In this document: positions 1-5,928 of the stretch, in pieces
Layout: every line of letters begins with the position of its first letter
How positions within the stretch are numbered: position 1 is the stretch's first letter
DNA from: Bacteroidota bacterium
GTDB taxonomy: Bacteria; Bacteroidota; Bacteroidia; Bacteroidales; VadinHA17
DNA length: 9,355 bases
Assembly (NCBI GenBank): GCA_030593185.1
Contig: JAUVHQ010000068.1
Location: 1-9,355, forward strand
Direction of reading: 5' to 3'
The notes under the pieces: generated by a model
Databases searched by the model: none
What the model was told of the DNA's origin: nothing
The model's input: only the letters and a program-made list of their open reading frames with translations
Made by a program: the position numbers and the translations under genes

Positions 1-1447
1 GTTTTTCTCCAGAGTTTTTACCATAAATATCCAACACAACAAGAACAGCCATAAATCCCCAGAACGGAGCTGACGCTTTATCGGTGTCAAGAAAATTGTT
101 CATCATTCCATGCATGAAATATGTCGTCAGTCCTATAAAAGTACCAAGTGCCAGTGACCCTGTCCACGTTCCTTTTAGTTTATGCCATGCCCGTATACCG
201 GTAAATATTGTCGCTATAACTATCAATAAAAAGGATATCGTTCCCAGGACTCCCGATTCTGCCAGCGGACCAATATACTCACTGTGAGCATTCCCCAAAT
301 CTCCAAAATTGGTACTTATTATTGTTTTTTCGGTTGATTGTTGAAAAGGTGCATAAAGGAACATATAAGTTCCCGGACCCCAACCTAATACCGGTTTTTC
401 TTTAAACATCCGTAAAGCAGATTCCCAGCGATTGATCCTTTCAAGATTGGATGCATCTGAAGTGATATTGGAAATGGATTGCACATGTTCAGCCAGATCG
501 GTGGACGAATCCTGCCGGTTTTTCTCCAGCTCCATCAGGATATTACTCCTGAACATATATCCCGCTGCTATCAGCATTCCAATTACCACTACCAGTAAAT
601 AGAATCTTACTCTAAGCTTAATTAGTATATACACAACAAATGCGCCTGCCAGACTTATCCATCCCGCTCGTGTATATGAAAAAATCATGGCAAATGATAA
701 AAACAACAGCAAAAAAGCCCATTGGATCTTATAAGTTGATCCTTTCCTGTTAAGCGAAGAAAGGAAAGCAATAATAACCGGAATATACATTGCAATGACT
801 GCACCATATGCAGTGTGATCATTATAAAACGGATGAACAGCCGAGTGGGCAGCTTCCTGATTAATCAATCCAAACCTGGAGTGATTAATTAATGTATAAA
901 TAATAACCAAAGATAATCCTGCAAGATAAGCTTTGAAAAACCATTTTATATTTTCAGGTTTTTTAAAACAGTAAGCTGCAAGGAAGAAGTATCCTGTAAC
1001 AAACCATAATCTGGCAATAAAAAACTTAAAAGAAACTACAGGTAAAGTACTGGTAACAGATGTAATAAATATCCATATCAAATTGAAATATATCGCCAAT
1101 GAGACGGGATGAGTGAAAATTTTCCGGTCAACCTGTTTTTCATAACCTAGTTTAAAAACAAACAGAATCATTGCTCCAAATAGCAAAGGTTCAGTCGGAA
1201 GATATAAATTTACTGACAATCCAGGGACAATTTCCGTAAGAGGTACTGATAACGGAGTGAGAAAAACAATAACAAGAAAAAGTTTATCGAGCGCAAGAAA
1301 GGCAAGAAGCAATAATAATAAAATAAAAGGAAGCAGATTTAAAATATAAACCTCATTATATACCAGCAGTCCGTTAACTATCACAAACAGTGTGGCAGCT
1401 AAATATATCCACAAATTTTGCTTTGAACTTTCAGAAAGACGGATCAT
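1..1447 (-). CDS. O-antigen ligase/polymerase (Wzy/WaaL-like), runs off left edge
   Basis: Polytopic inner-membrane protein of the O-antigen ligase family, expected either to polymerise lipid-linked polysaccharide repeat units or to ligate glycan to lipid A core. An uninterrupted frame of 482 codons reads from ATG at 1447 to the window edge. Many hydrophobic segments are present. Recognisable family motifs are HPFYNDHTAYGA in the middle, SYTRAGW (about residues 257-263, with the family's arginine), RINRWESA (W341) and GWGPG, then NAHSEY (H388) in the late periplasmic loop. The last visible segment is again a membrane helix followed by a polar tail, so only a few residues are probably missing. 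The start lies 2 bp after the stop of the Wzz-like gene, implying one transcript and coupled translation. The family fit is strong. Ligase versus polymerase cannot be decided from sequence alone. Confidence 0.88.
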   Translation of the reverse strand, partial: MIRLSESSKQNLWIYLAATLFVIVNGLLVYNEVYILNLLPFILLLLLLAFLALDKLFLVIVFLTPLSVPLTEIVPGLSVNLYLPTEPLLFGAMILFVFKLGYEKQVDRKIFTHPVSLAIYFNLIWIFITSVTSTLPVVSFKFFIARLWFVTGYFFLAAYCFKKPENIKWFFKAYLAGLSLVIIYTLINHSRFGLINQEAAHSAVHPFYNDHTAYGAVIAMYIPVIIAFLSSLNRKGSTYKIQWAFLLLFLSFAMIFSYTRAGWISLAGAFVVYILIKLRVRFYLLVVVIGMLIAAGYMFRSNILMELEKNRQDSSTDLAEHVQSISNITSDASNLERINRWESALRMFKEKPVLGWGPGTYMFLYAPFQQSTEKTIISTNFGDLGNAHSEYIGPLAESGVLGTISFLLIVIATIFTGIRAWHKLKGTWTGSLALGTFIGLTTYFMHGMMNNFLDTDKASAPFWGFMAVLVVLDIYGKNSGEK

Positions 1448-1449
1448 AT

Positions 1450-2466
1450 TTATGGTTGTTCTCTGAGAACAGATTCTGCTGCAATTAATAGTAAAAGTGT
1501 CAGAAGGAAAGCAGACATAGTAGAAGTAATAACAATTAGTGTCCTGCGTGGATAAGCTTTTTTCTCAGCTACTTTTGCTTCATTTACAATAAAAGTGTGA
1601 GGCAGGTTCTGCTCCGAATCTACTTTAGCCTGAACAAATTTTTCTTTCAAATCGCTTAACCGGGCACTTTCATTCTCAAGAAATTCTTTCAAAAAAAGAT
1701 ATGTTCCCCCATATTTCCCAAGCTTTTTTATTTGCTCTTCAAGTTTATTGGTTAGAAAAGTATTCCCTTCGGAAACAGCTTTCAAATACGCTTCATTCAA
1801 ACCGGCTGACTGTGACTCATAATCATAAACCCCCATTTCACCAATTTGTTTCAGGGAATCTTCCAACTCTTTAATCTCTGCCTGAAGTGTAGAATATTCC
1901 TTCTTCACTATCTGATATGCCTCAACGGCTCTTCTTTTTCTCATCCTGTTTATTGTAGAATCTAGCGTAGCTGCAATATCGTTTCCCATACCGGCGGCAA
2001 TTTCAGGATCGGTATCTAATACTTCTATCTCAATAGACATGTATTCAGTTTTTCTGAATGAGATATTATTTTTCATAATATTAAATAATTGCGTATATCG
2101 ATATTTTGAATCGGGATTTATATCATAATGATCAAACAGATTATACTTACTAATTAAAAAATCCCGTATTTCATCTGAATAAAGGATCTGTAAAAGTTTT
2201 TCTGTCTCTTCTTCCTCTCCGAATTGCAGAACCCCCTTTTCTCCATAACTAACTGATGTTGAAATTAGTGCTTTGGAAACTGAAGTTGAGGAAGCCGGAA
2301 AAAGGATTACTGTTGATCGAAAACGCGGTGTGATAAGTAAAGAAACCAATACCGATACTATAAGTGCAAAAATTGACACTACAATAAGTGGCTTCCTTTT
2401 ACTGTACATGAAAAGAAGCAGATTAGTGGTATTGAAATTCAAATCCGGTTCTGTTGACTTTTTCAT
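1450..2466 (-). CDS. Wzz-like polysaccharide chain-length determinant
   Basis: A 338-residue protein with the polysaccharide co-polymerase layout. It has a short cytoplasmic N-terminus, a first membrane helix at about residues 26-46, a large periplasmic part and a second membrane helix at about 309-330 with a short tail. The start of the periplasmic part (SDEIRDFLISKYNLFDHY, then a later STVIL/SIEIEV strand pattern) resembles the Wzz domain. Residues about 178-275 are rich in heptad-like charged and leucine positions and probably form a coiled coil. YP at 305-306 precedes the second helix, as the proline-containing segment does in this family. No cytoplasmic tyrosine-kinase domain is fused, so it is the short type. 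Such proteins set the length of surface polysaccharide chains together with a Wzy polymerase, and here a Wzy/WaaL-like gene follows directly. The ATG at 2466 gives the full first helix. It lies 84 bp after tyrS on the same strand. Confidence 0.85.
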   Translation of the reverse strand: MKKSTEPDLNFNTTNLLLFMYSKRKPLIVVSIFALIVSVLVSLLITPRFRSTVILFPASSTSVSKALISTSVSYGEKGVLQFGEEEETEKLLQILYSDEIRDFLISKYNLFDHYDINPDSKYRYTQLFNIMKNNISFRKTEYMSIEIEVLDTDPEIAAGMGNDIAATLDSTINRMRKRRAVEAYQIVKKEYSTLQAEIKELEDSLKQIGEMGVYDYESQSAGLNEAYLKAVSEGNTFLTNKLEEQIKKLGKYGGTYLFLKEFLENESARLSDLKEKFVQAKVDSEQNLPHTFIVNEAKVAEKKAYPRRTLIVITSTMSAFLLTLLLLIAAESVLREQP

Positions 2467-2550
2467 TGTAAATATTTTTTGAAATTAAGATACCTGTATG
2501 CCGGCAGTTAGTGTTCTGAAGTAACGTAACAAAAGCACGAAAAAGTATAT

Positions 2551-3846
2551 TCAGGAAATGACTTTAATAAGGAAATAATTTTTTTTGCCTTTCTGTACCA
2601 GTAAATATTTATTATTGATCAGGTTTGATAAAGAGATTCTTATTTCAGGATCTGCTATTTTGGTCTTATTCAGACTTAATCCTCCACCTTTCATAAACCG
2701 CTTCATTTCTCCCTTAGATTGAAAAACCTGTGTCTTTTCTGTTAAAAGTTCCAGGAGGTTAATTCCAGAAATTATTTCTTTGCTGCTAACATCAAATGTT
2801 GGAACTCCTTCAAACACAGAAAGGAATGTTTCTTCGTCCAGATTTTGTAATTGTTCAGTAGTAGCTTTACCAAATAAAATACCGGATGCCTCAATTGCAG
2901 TTTCATAATCCTTTTCAGAATGAACCATAGCTGTCACCTCTCTTGCAAGGGTTTTTTGGAGCAACCGTTGGTGCGGAGCTTTTTTATGTTCATCAATTAA
3001 AGTATTGATTTTATCTTTAGACAAAAAAGTAAATATTTTGATATGCTTTTCTGCGTCTTCATCAGACACATTCAGCCAGAACTGGTAAAACTTATAGGGT
3101 GAGGTTTTTTTCGGATCAAGCCATATATTTCCGGCTTCTGTTTTTCCAAATTTTCCTCCGTCAGATTTGGTAATAAGCGGACTTGTCAGTGCAAAAGCCT
3201 CGCCTTGCTCCTTTCGCCGGATCAGTTCAGTGCCTGTAACAATATTTCCCCACTGGTCTGATCCTCCCATCTGCAGTTTGCAGTTCTTTTCCTGGTAAAG
3301 ATGCAGGAAATCATACCCTTGCACCAGTTGATATGAAAATTCCGTGAAAGACATACCTGTCCCGGTTTCCGGATCAAGACGTTTCTTTACCGATTCTTTT
3401 GCTATCAAGTAATTAACTGTAAGATGCTTGCCTATTTCACGAATAAATTCCAAAAAGCCGAATGTTTTCATCCAGTCGTAGTTATTCACTACTTCGGCAG
3501 TATTTGGTTTTTCCGGATCAAAATCAAGAAATTTTTCAAGTTGTTTTCTTATAGCCTCCTGATTATGACGCAATTCTTTCTCATCAAGCAGGTTTCTCTC
3601 CTGCGACTTCCCTGAAGGATCGCCTATCATACCTGTTGCACCACCAATAAGCACAAGAGGTTTGTGTCCTGCACGCTGGAATTGTTGCAGGATCATAATT
3701 CCCACAAGATTACCTATATGCAAAGAATCAGAAGAAGGATCGAATCCAATATAGGCAGTTGTCATTTCTTTTTCCAACTGCTTTTCTGTTCCGGGCATAA
3801 TATCGTGAATCATGCCTCTCCATTTCAATTCTTCAATAAAATCCAT
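2551..3846 (-). CDS. tyrS: Tyrosyl-tRNA synthetase
   Basis: Class I aminoacyl-tRNA synthetase charging tRNA-Tyr with tyrosine in the cytoplasm. At 431 residues it has the normal bacterial length. The ATP-binding HIGH motif is HIGN at residues 43-46, and the second signature is KFGKT at 232-236, the usual bacterial TyrRS form of KMSKS. The tyrosine pocket region SYQLVQGYD (171-179) and GGSDQWGN (194-201) are both intact. From about residue 365 to the end is an S4-like RNA-binding domain (FMKGGGLSLNKTKI and following). The first methionine (MDFIEELKWRG) matches the family N-terminus, and an A-rich stretch precedes it, as often in Bacteroidota. It is probably expressed from its own promoter in the repeat-rich region to its right. 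The polysaccharide pair downstream is functionally unrelated. Confidence 0.98.
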   Translation of the reverse strand: MDFIEELKWRGMIHDIMPGTEKQLEKEMTTAYIGFDPSSDSLHIGNLVGIMILQQFQRAGHKPLVLIGGATGMIGDPSGKSQERNLLDEKELRHNQEAIRKQLEKFLDFDPEKPNTAEVVNNYDWMKTFGFLEFIREIGKHLTVNYLIAKESVKKRLDPETGTGMSFTEFSYQLVQGYDFLHLYQEKNCKLQMGGSDQWGNIVTGTELIRRKEQGEAFALTSPLITKSDGGKFGKTEAGNIWLDPKKTSPYKFYQFWLNVSDEDAEKHIKIFTFLSKDKINTLIDEHKKAPHQRLLQKTLAREVTAMVHSEKDYETAIEASGILFGKATTEQLQNLDEETFLSVFEGVPTFDVSSKEIISGINLLELLTEKTQVFQSKGEMKRFMKGGGLSLNKTKIADPEIRISLSNLINNKYLLVQKGKKNYFLIKVIS

Positions 3847-3930
3847 TTATTTTTTTTTTCTGTGACTATTCAGTGTCTTAAGTTTGTAATGCCTAAAATG
3901 GCTAATCTCATTATACTTTGCGTTTTTAAG

Positions 3931-3966
3931 TCTGCAATCTTCAGTCTGCAGTCGGCAATCTGAAGA
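3931..3966. repeat. Degenerate CAATCTTCAGTC-type intergenic repeat, copy 1
   Basis: Short units of the form CTGCAATCTTCAGTC / GCAGTCGGCAATCTG follow each other. TCTTCAG (3938-3944) and CTGAAGA (3960-3966) can pair as a 7-bp stem. A related copy with GCAATCTTCAGTCGGCAAT lies directly after the tRNA gene at about 5057-5088. The pattern is typical of low-complexity dispersed repeats in Bacteroidota intergenic DNA (family knowledge). No function is implied. Confidence 0.6.
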
Positions 3967-4006
3967 CAAAGTTTGTCATTTTTTTCTATAAAGTTTAGTA
4001 AGTAAA

Positions 4007-4130
4007 CGGATTTTGCGAACGAAGTGAAGCAATCTTTCATGGCTTTTCGTAAAGCTCATGAAAATCTATCTATTTGGCATTCCGTATGTAATTGACAGAT
4101 TGCTTCGTCGCTACGCTCCTCGCAAAATCT
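4007..4130. repeat. Imperfect inverted-repeat element with internal hairpin
   Basis: The left arm (4007-4035) reads GGATTTTGCGA...GAAGCAATCT. The right arm (4097-4130) is its approximate reverse complement, AGATTGCTTCG...CGCAAAATCT, with a few extra bases. Between the arms TTTCATG+GCTTT (4035-4046) pairs with AAAGC+CATGAAA (4051-4063), leaving a 4-base loop TCGT and one bulged T. The arm sequence is close to the widespread dispersed bacterial repeat 'TTGCGAGCGAAGCGAAGCAATC' (recalled). It looks like a non-coding, palindromic, MITE- or REP-like dispersed element. No target duplication is visible. Confidence 0.7.
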
Positions 4131-4158
4131 TTTTTCATCCTTTGCCTTCTTCAATCAT

Positions 4159-4192
4159 CATTCGTCATTCGAACTTCGCCTTTTGAACTTCG
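4159..4192. repeat. Degenerate CATTCG / GAACTTCG repeat block
   Basis: CATTCG occurs twice in succession (4159-4171) and GAACTTCG twice (4171-4178 and 4185-4192) with a short spacer. This is a low-complexity intergenic repeat pattern common in Bacteroidota. Nothing suggests coding. Confidence 0.5.
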
Positions 4193-4302
4193 TCTTTCCA
4201 AAGGGCTCTTTAAAACATATAACAATTAACGATAACATTTAACTTTTATCTACATTAAAAGCACTGCCGACTGATTAGTTGCTTTTTTTTCTAGTAAAAT
4301 TC

Positions 4303-4836
4303 CTAAATAGTAATACCTTTGTCATTCTTAAAATCCTTAATGTCTTTTTTAATTTCCTGAAAATCAAGATACGGGAATATACCTGGAGCAAAAGCGGATA
4401 ATGGTTTGTAAAGGATTGAATTTTCAATTTTTTCCTTCGAAATAAATGTTTTATTGCGATTAATAGCATTAATAATAACAAGAATAATACTTATAATAAA
4501 AGCATATTTTATCAGACCAAAAACCATACCCAGGAGCCTGTTTACGAATCCCAGGGCAACTGCTTTCACCAGTTTATCAACCATTTTAGCAAGCAGATGA
4601 ACCAGTATTACTATTCCGACAAACGTAACCGCAAAAGCTATCAGGTTTATATACTGTGTTGTTAAATTGAGCTTTGTGACAAGAAAATTTGCAGTCAGAT
4701 CAGAAAAATGTATGGCACCAAAAATTCCGAGTAAAAGGGCTGCAAGAGATGCCACTTCAATTATAAGTCCGTTTTTAAAACCAACGAAAACACCCCATAC
4801 AAGAGGTATAGCAATTATAACATCAATGTAATTCAT
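4303..4836 (-). CDS. CvpA-family integral membrane protein
   Basis: A 177-residue protein of the CvpA (colicin V production) family of inner-membrane proteins, whose exact biochemical role is not settled. The start MNYIDVIIAIPLVWGVFVGFKNG is the hallmark of the family, which usually begins M-N-x-[IVL]-D. For that reason I use the ATG at 4836, not the in-frame ATG 30 bp upstream at 4866, which would add an unusual ten-residue lysine-containing leader. Four membrane segments are visible, at about 4-20, 25-43, 62-83 and 100-125, with GFVNRLLGMVFGLIKYAF (family G-x-x-[ND]-R-x-x-G-x-x-x-G) spanning the last loop and helix. The C-terminal roughly 50 residues are polar and end lysine-rich. In many Bacteroidota the gene stands alone, as here. 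It is divergent from the tRNA gene to its right. Confidence 0.88.
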   Translation of the reverse strand: MNYIDVIIAIPLVWGVFVGFKNGLIIEVASLAALLLGIFGAIHFSDLTANFLVTKLNLTTQYINLIAFAVTFVGIVILVHLLAKMVDKLVKAVALGFVNRLLGMVFGLIKYAFIISIILVIINAINRNKTFISKEKIENSILYKPLSAFAPGIFPYLDFQEIKKDIKDFKNDKGITI

Positions 4837-4920
4837 TCTTTTTTTAAGCAAAAATAACAATTGCAAGCTGGTAATAATAGCAACCGGCGTTTTTTTTGTT
4901 AACGTAGCATAATCTCTGTT

Positions 4921-4951
4921 TTTGCCTTAAGCTTAAAATCCGTTATCTTTG
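4921..4951 (+). promoter_or_regulatory. Bacteroidetes-type promoter of tRNA-Arg
   Basis: TTTG (4921-4924), then a 19-base spacer, then TATCTTTG (4944-4951), exactly matching the known Bacteroidetes sigma-ABfr consensus TTTG / TAnnTTTG. A start of transcription near 4957 would leave a leader of about 24 bases before the tRNA. This is the best promoter in the window. Confidence 0.8.
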
Positions 4952-4980
4952 TTCCCGCCAAAATTCCGGCACTGTAGTAT

Positions 4981-5052
4981 GGCCCCATAGTTCAAGGGAT
5001 AGAATAGCAGTTTCCTAAACTGTAGATACAGGTTCGAGTCCTGTTGGGGCTA
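4981..5052 (+). tRNA. tRNA-Arg (anticodon CCU)
   Basis: A complete cloverleaf can be folded by eye. The acceptor stem GGCCCCA pairs with TGGGGCT (one G-U at the first pair). The D stem is GTTC/GAAT. The anticodon stem is GCAGT/ACTGT, with the 7-base loop TTCCTAA giving anticodon CCT. There is a 4-base variable loop and a T stem ACAGG/CCTGT around TTCGAGT. The discriminator base is A. CCA is not encoded, since CAA follows, so it must be added enzymatically. It reads AGG arginine codons. It has its own promoter upstream and is followed directly by degenerate repeats. Confidence 0.96.
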
Positions 5053-5056
5053 CAAA

Positions 5057-5088
5057 TCAGTCAGCAATCTTCAGTCGGCAATTGGCAG
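5057..5088. repeat. Degenerate CAATCTTCAGTC-type intergenic repeat, copy 2
   Basis: CAGTCAGCAATCTTCAGTCGGC continues into AATTGGCAGTC. It shares GCAATCTTCAGTC with the repeat at 3931-3966 and begins only a few bases after the end of the tRNA. Probably a member of the same dispersed low-complexity family. Confidence 0.55.
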
Positions 5089-5220
5089 TCCTAAAAAGTA
5101 ACAACTTTAATAAAATGATTTTAGATTGCCCGTCCGACTTCCGTTAGGTGACGAAAATTTCTGACAGAGCTACTAAGTTTCAAGTTCCAAAATAAACTTC
5201 AAAACTTTGTAACAATAAAT

Positions 5221-5233
5221 CGGTCAGACCGGT
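5221..5233. promoter_or_regulatory. Palindrome copy 1 (CGGTC-A-GACCGGT), putative operator
   Basis: CGGTCAGACCGGT is a 13-base sequence repeated exactly at 5303-5315. Here the symmetric part is CGGTC/GACCG around a central A, because the outer left bases are AT instead of AC. The GGTC-n-GACC core resembles FadR-subfamily GntR operators (known consensus close to TGGTCnGACCA). No GntR gene is in the window, so the binding protein is unknown. Confidence 0.5.
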
Positions 5234-5300
5234 AGTACAAGGGAAACAGCTTATTACAGATTCATAGCAAAAGGGATACAGAGAGTTTAGAATACTTCCA

Positions 5301-5315
5301 ACCGGTCAGACCGGT
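5301..5315. promoter_or_regulatory. Palindrome copy 2 (ACCGGTC-A-GACCGGT), putative operator
   Basis: A perfect 15-base inverted repeat with 7-base arms around a central A. Its centre lies 82 bp from that of copy 1. It ends 6 bases before the -33 element of the candidate nikR promoter. That is where an activator or a partly overlapping repressor would sit. The regulator is not identifiable from this window. Confidence 0.55.
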
Positions 5316-5321
5316 GGGATG

Positions 5322-5349
5322 TTGCGGTATTCTACTGCACTTAACTTTG
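5322..5349 (+). promoter_or_regulatory. Candidate promoter for nikR
   Basis: TTG (5322-5324), 17 bases, then TAACTTTG (5342-5349), an exact TAnnTTTG match. The spacer is slightly shorter than in the tRNA promoter (19). Transcription would start near 5355, leaving a leader of about 118 bases before nikR. The two palindromes lie just upstream. A weaker alternative (TTTG at 5409-5412 with TACTTCGT downstream) exists but fits poorly. Confidence 0.45.
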
Positions 5350-5464
5350 AAAATGGTTTAAAATTCAAAATTTTCTACCTGCTATTTTCAATTATTATAA
5401 GCAGTTTTTTTGCATTTTCTGAAAATTTATTTTACTTCGTCAAATATTAACAAATATATAAATC

Positions 5465-5473
5465 GTAACACGA
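5465..5473 (+). promoter_or_regulatory. nikR: GTAACACGA motif at the nikR start, possible NikR half-site
   Basis: GTAACACGA overlaps the A of the nikR ATG. It lies within a small inverted repeat ATCGT-AAC-ACGAT (5462-5474). GTAACAC equals the half-site I recall for delta-proteobacterial NikR (GTGTTAC, 13-14 bases, GTAACAC). The expected inverted partner upstream is only weakly present (ATATTAA at 14 bases). Autoregulation of nikR is plausible but unproven. Confidence 0.35.
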
Positions 5474-5874
5474 TGGCAGTTGTACGTTTTGGTGTATCAT
5501 TGCAAGAAGATCAACTTGAAGCCCTCGATAATTATGTAAAGGATAGCCAGTTTGCTAATCGTTCTCAAGCTTTCCGGCAACTTATTTCGAAAAACCTGGT
5601 TGAAAATAAATGGCAACACAATAAAGTTGTTGCAGGAGTGATTACTCTTGTATATAATCACCATAAGCGTGATTTATCATTGAAATTAACTGATATTCAA
5701 CACGATTATTATGATGTAATTCTTTCAACCCAGCACTTTCATCTTGACTATGACAAATGTCTTGAGATTGTTGTTGTTAAAGGAAAAGCTTTAAGGTTAA
5801 CGGAATTGTCAGATAAGCTTATTGCTGTTAAAGGAATACAACATGGGAAACTGGTTATGAGCACAGTAGATTAG
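5473..5874 (+). CDS. nikR: Nickel-responsive transcriptional regulator NikR
   Basis: Cytoplasmic Ni(II)-binding DNA-binding protein that adjusts transcription of nickel uptake genes. At 133 residues from the ATG at 5473 it equals the family length. Starting at the in-frame ATG at 5410 would add a leader absent from NikR. Residues 1-45 form a ribbon-helix-helix (VVRFGVSLQEDQLEALDNYV, then NRSQAFRQLI). Residues about 52-133 form the ACT-like tetramerisation and metal domain. The four square-planar nickel ligands of E. coli NikR are all conserved as H77 (IQHD), H88 and H90 (TQHFH) and C96 (DKCLE). Further family signatures are YNHHKRDL and GIQHGKL near the end. It lies 54 bp upstream of, and in the same direction as, a TonB receptor that it probably controls. 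A GTAACACGA motif at its start suggests possible autoregulation. Confidence 0.96.
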   Translation: MAVVRFGVSLQEDQLEALDNYVKDSQFANRSQAFRQLISKNLVENKWQHNKVVAGVITLVYNHHKRDLSLKLTDIQHDYYDVILSTQHFHLDYDKCLEIVVVKGKALRLTELSDKLIAVKGIQHGKLVMSTVD

Positions 5875-5894
5875 CAAATTTTTTTTATCTTATA

Positions 5895-5926
5895 GTAACA
5901 CGAATTTGAAATATCATAACACGAAT
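5895..5926 (+). promoter_or_regulatory. Tandem TAACACGAAT motifs before the TonB receptor, possible NikR site
   Basis: TAACACGAAT occurs at 5896-5905 and again at 5917-5926, exactly 21 bases (two helix turns) apart, and ends 2 bases before the receptor ATG. The same TAACACGA stands at the nikR start. The copies are direct, not inverted, which differs from known NikR operators. The location fits nickel-dependent repression of the receptor. Confidence 0.42.
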
Positions 5927-5928
5927 AA

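Larger units (their letters stand above)
3847..4302. other. Repeat-rich intergenic region between tyrS and the CvpA gene
   Basis: No coding frame is convincing here. The stretch contains a short degenerate repeat (3931-3966), a small palindrome GACAAAGTTTGTC at 3965-3977 followed by a run of seven T (a weak terminator-like structure reading rightwards, though no + strand gene ends there), a large imperfect inverted repeat (4007-4130), and a block of CATTCG/GAACTTCG repeats (4159-4192). The tyrS promoter must lie in the left part, but I could not find a clean TAnnTTTG on the minus strand. Confidence 0.7.
5053..5472. other. Non-coding region between tRNA-Arg and nikR
   Basis: About 420 bp without a credible reading frame. 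An in-frame ATG at 5410 upstream of nikR adds 21 residues unlike any NikR and is not used. The stretch contains a repeat after the tRNA, two identical palindromes (5221-5233 and 5301-5315), a consensus-like promoter (5322-5349) and a TAACACGA motif overlapping the nikR start. Between 5090 and 5215 I see nothing specific. Confidence 0.65.

Noticed and set aside
3664..3963. 99-codon + strand open frame
   Set aside because: It lies mostly antisense to the start of tyrS and shows no protein-like features, so it is a shadow frame.
3965..3985. GACAAAGTTTGTC plus T-run as a terminator
   Set aside because: It reads rightwards, where no + strand gene ends. The stem is short and AT-rich, so it is not listed as a terminator.
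3931..4192. Repeats as a CRISPR array
   Set aside because: Units are short, degenerate and without regular unique spacers, and no cas genes are present.
4837..4866. Longer CvpA-family start at 4866
   Set aside because: CvpA proteins begin at MNxID, which is encoded at 4836. The upstream ten residues have no family support.
4849..4883. TATTTTTG on the minus strand (4849-4856), matching TAnnTTTG, as a CvpA-gene promoter
   Set aside because: It would leave a leader of only about 6 bases before the ATG at 4836, and the nearest TTG partner is 24 bases away. More likely chance in A/T-rich DNA.
5410..5472. Longer nikR start at 5410
   Set aside because: The extra 21 residues are unlike any NikR N-terminus. 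The ATG at 5473 gives the standard ribbon-helix-helix beginning and family length.
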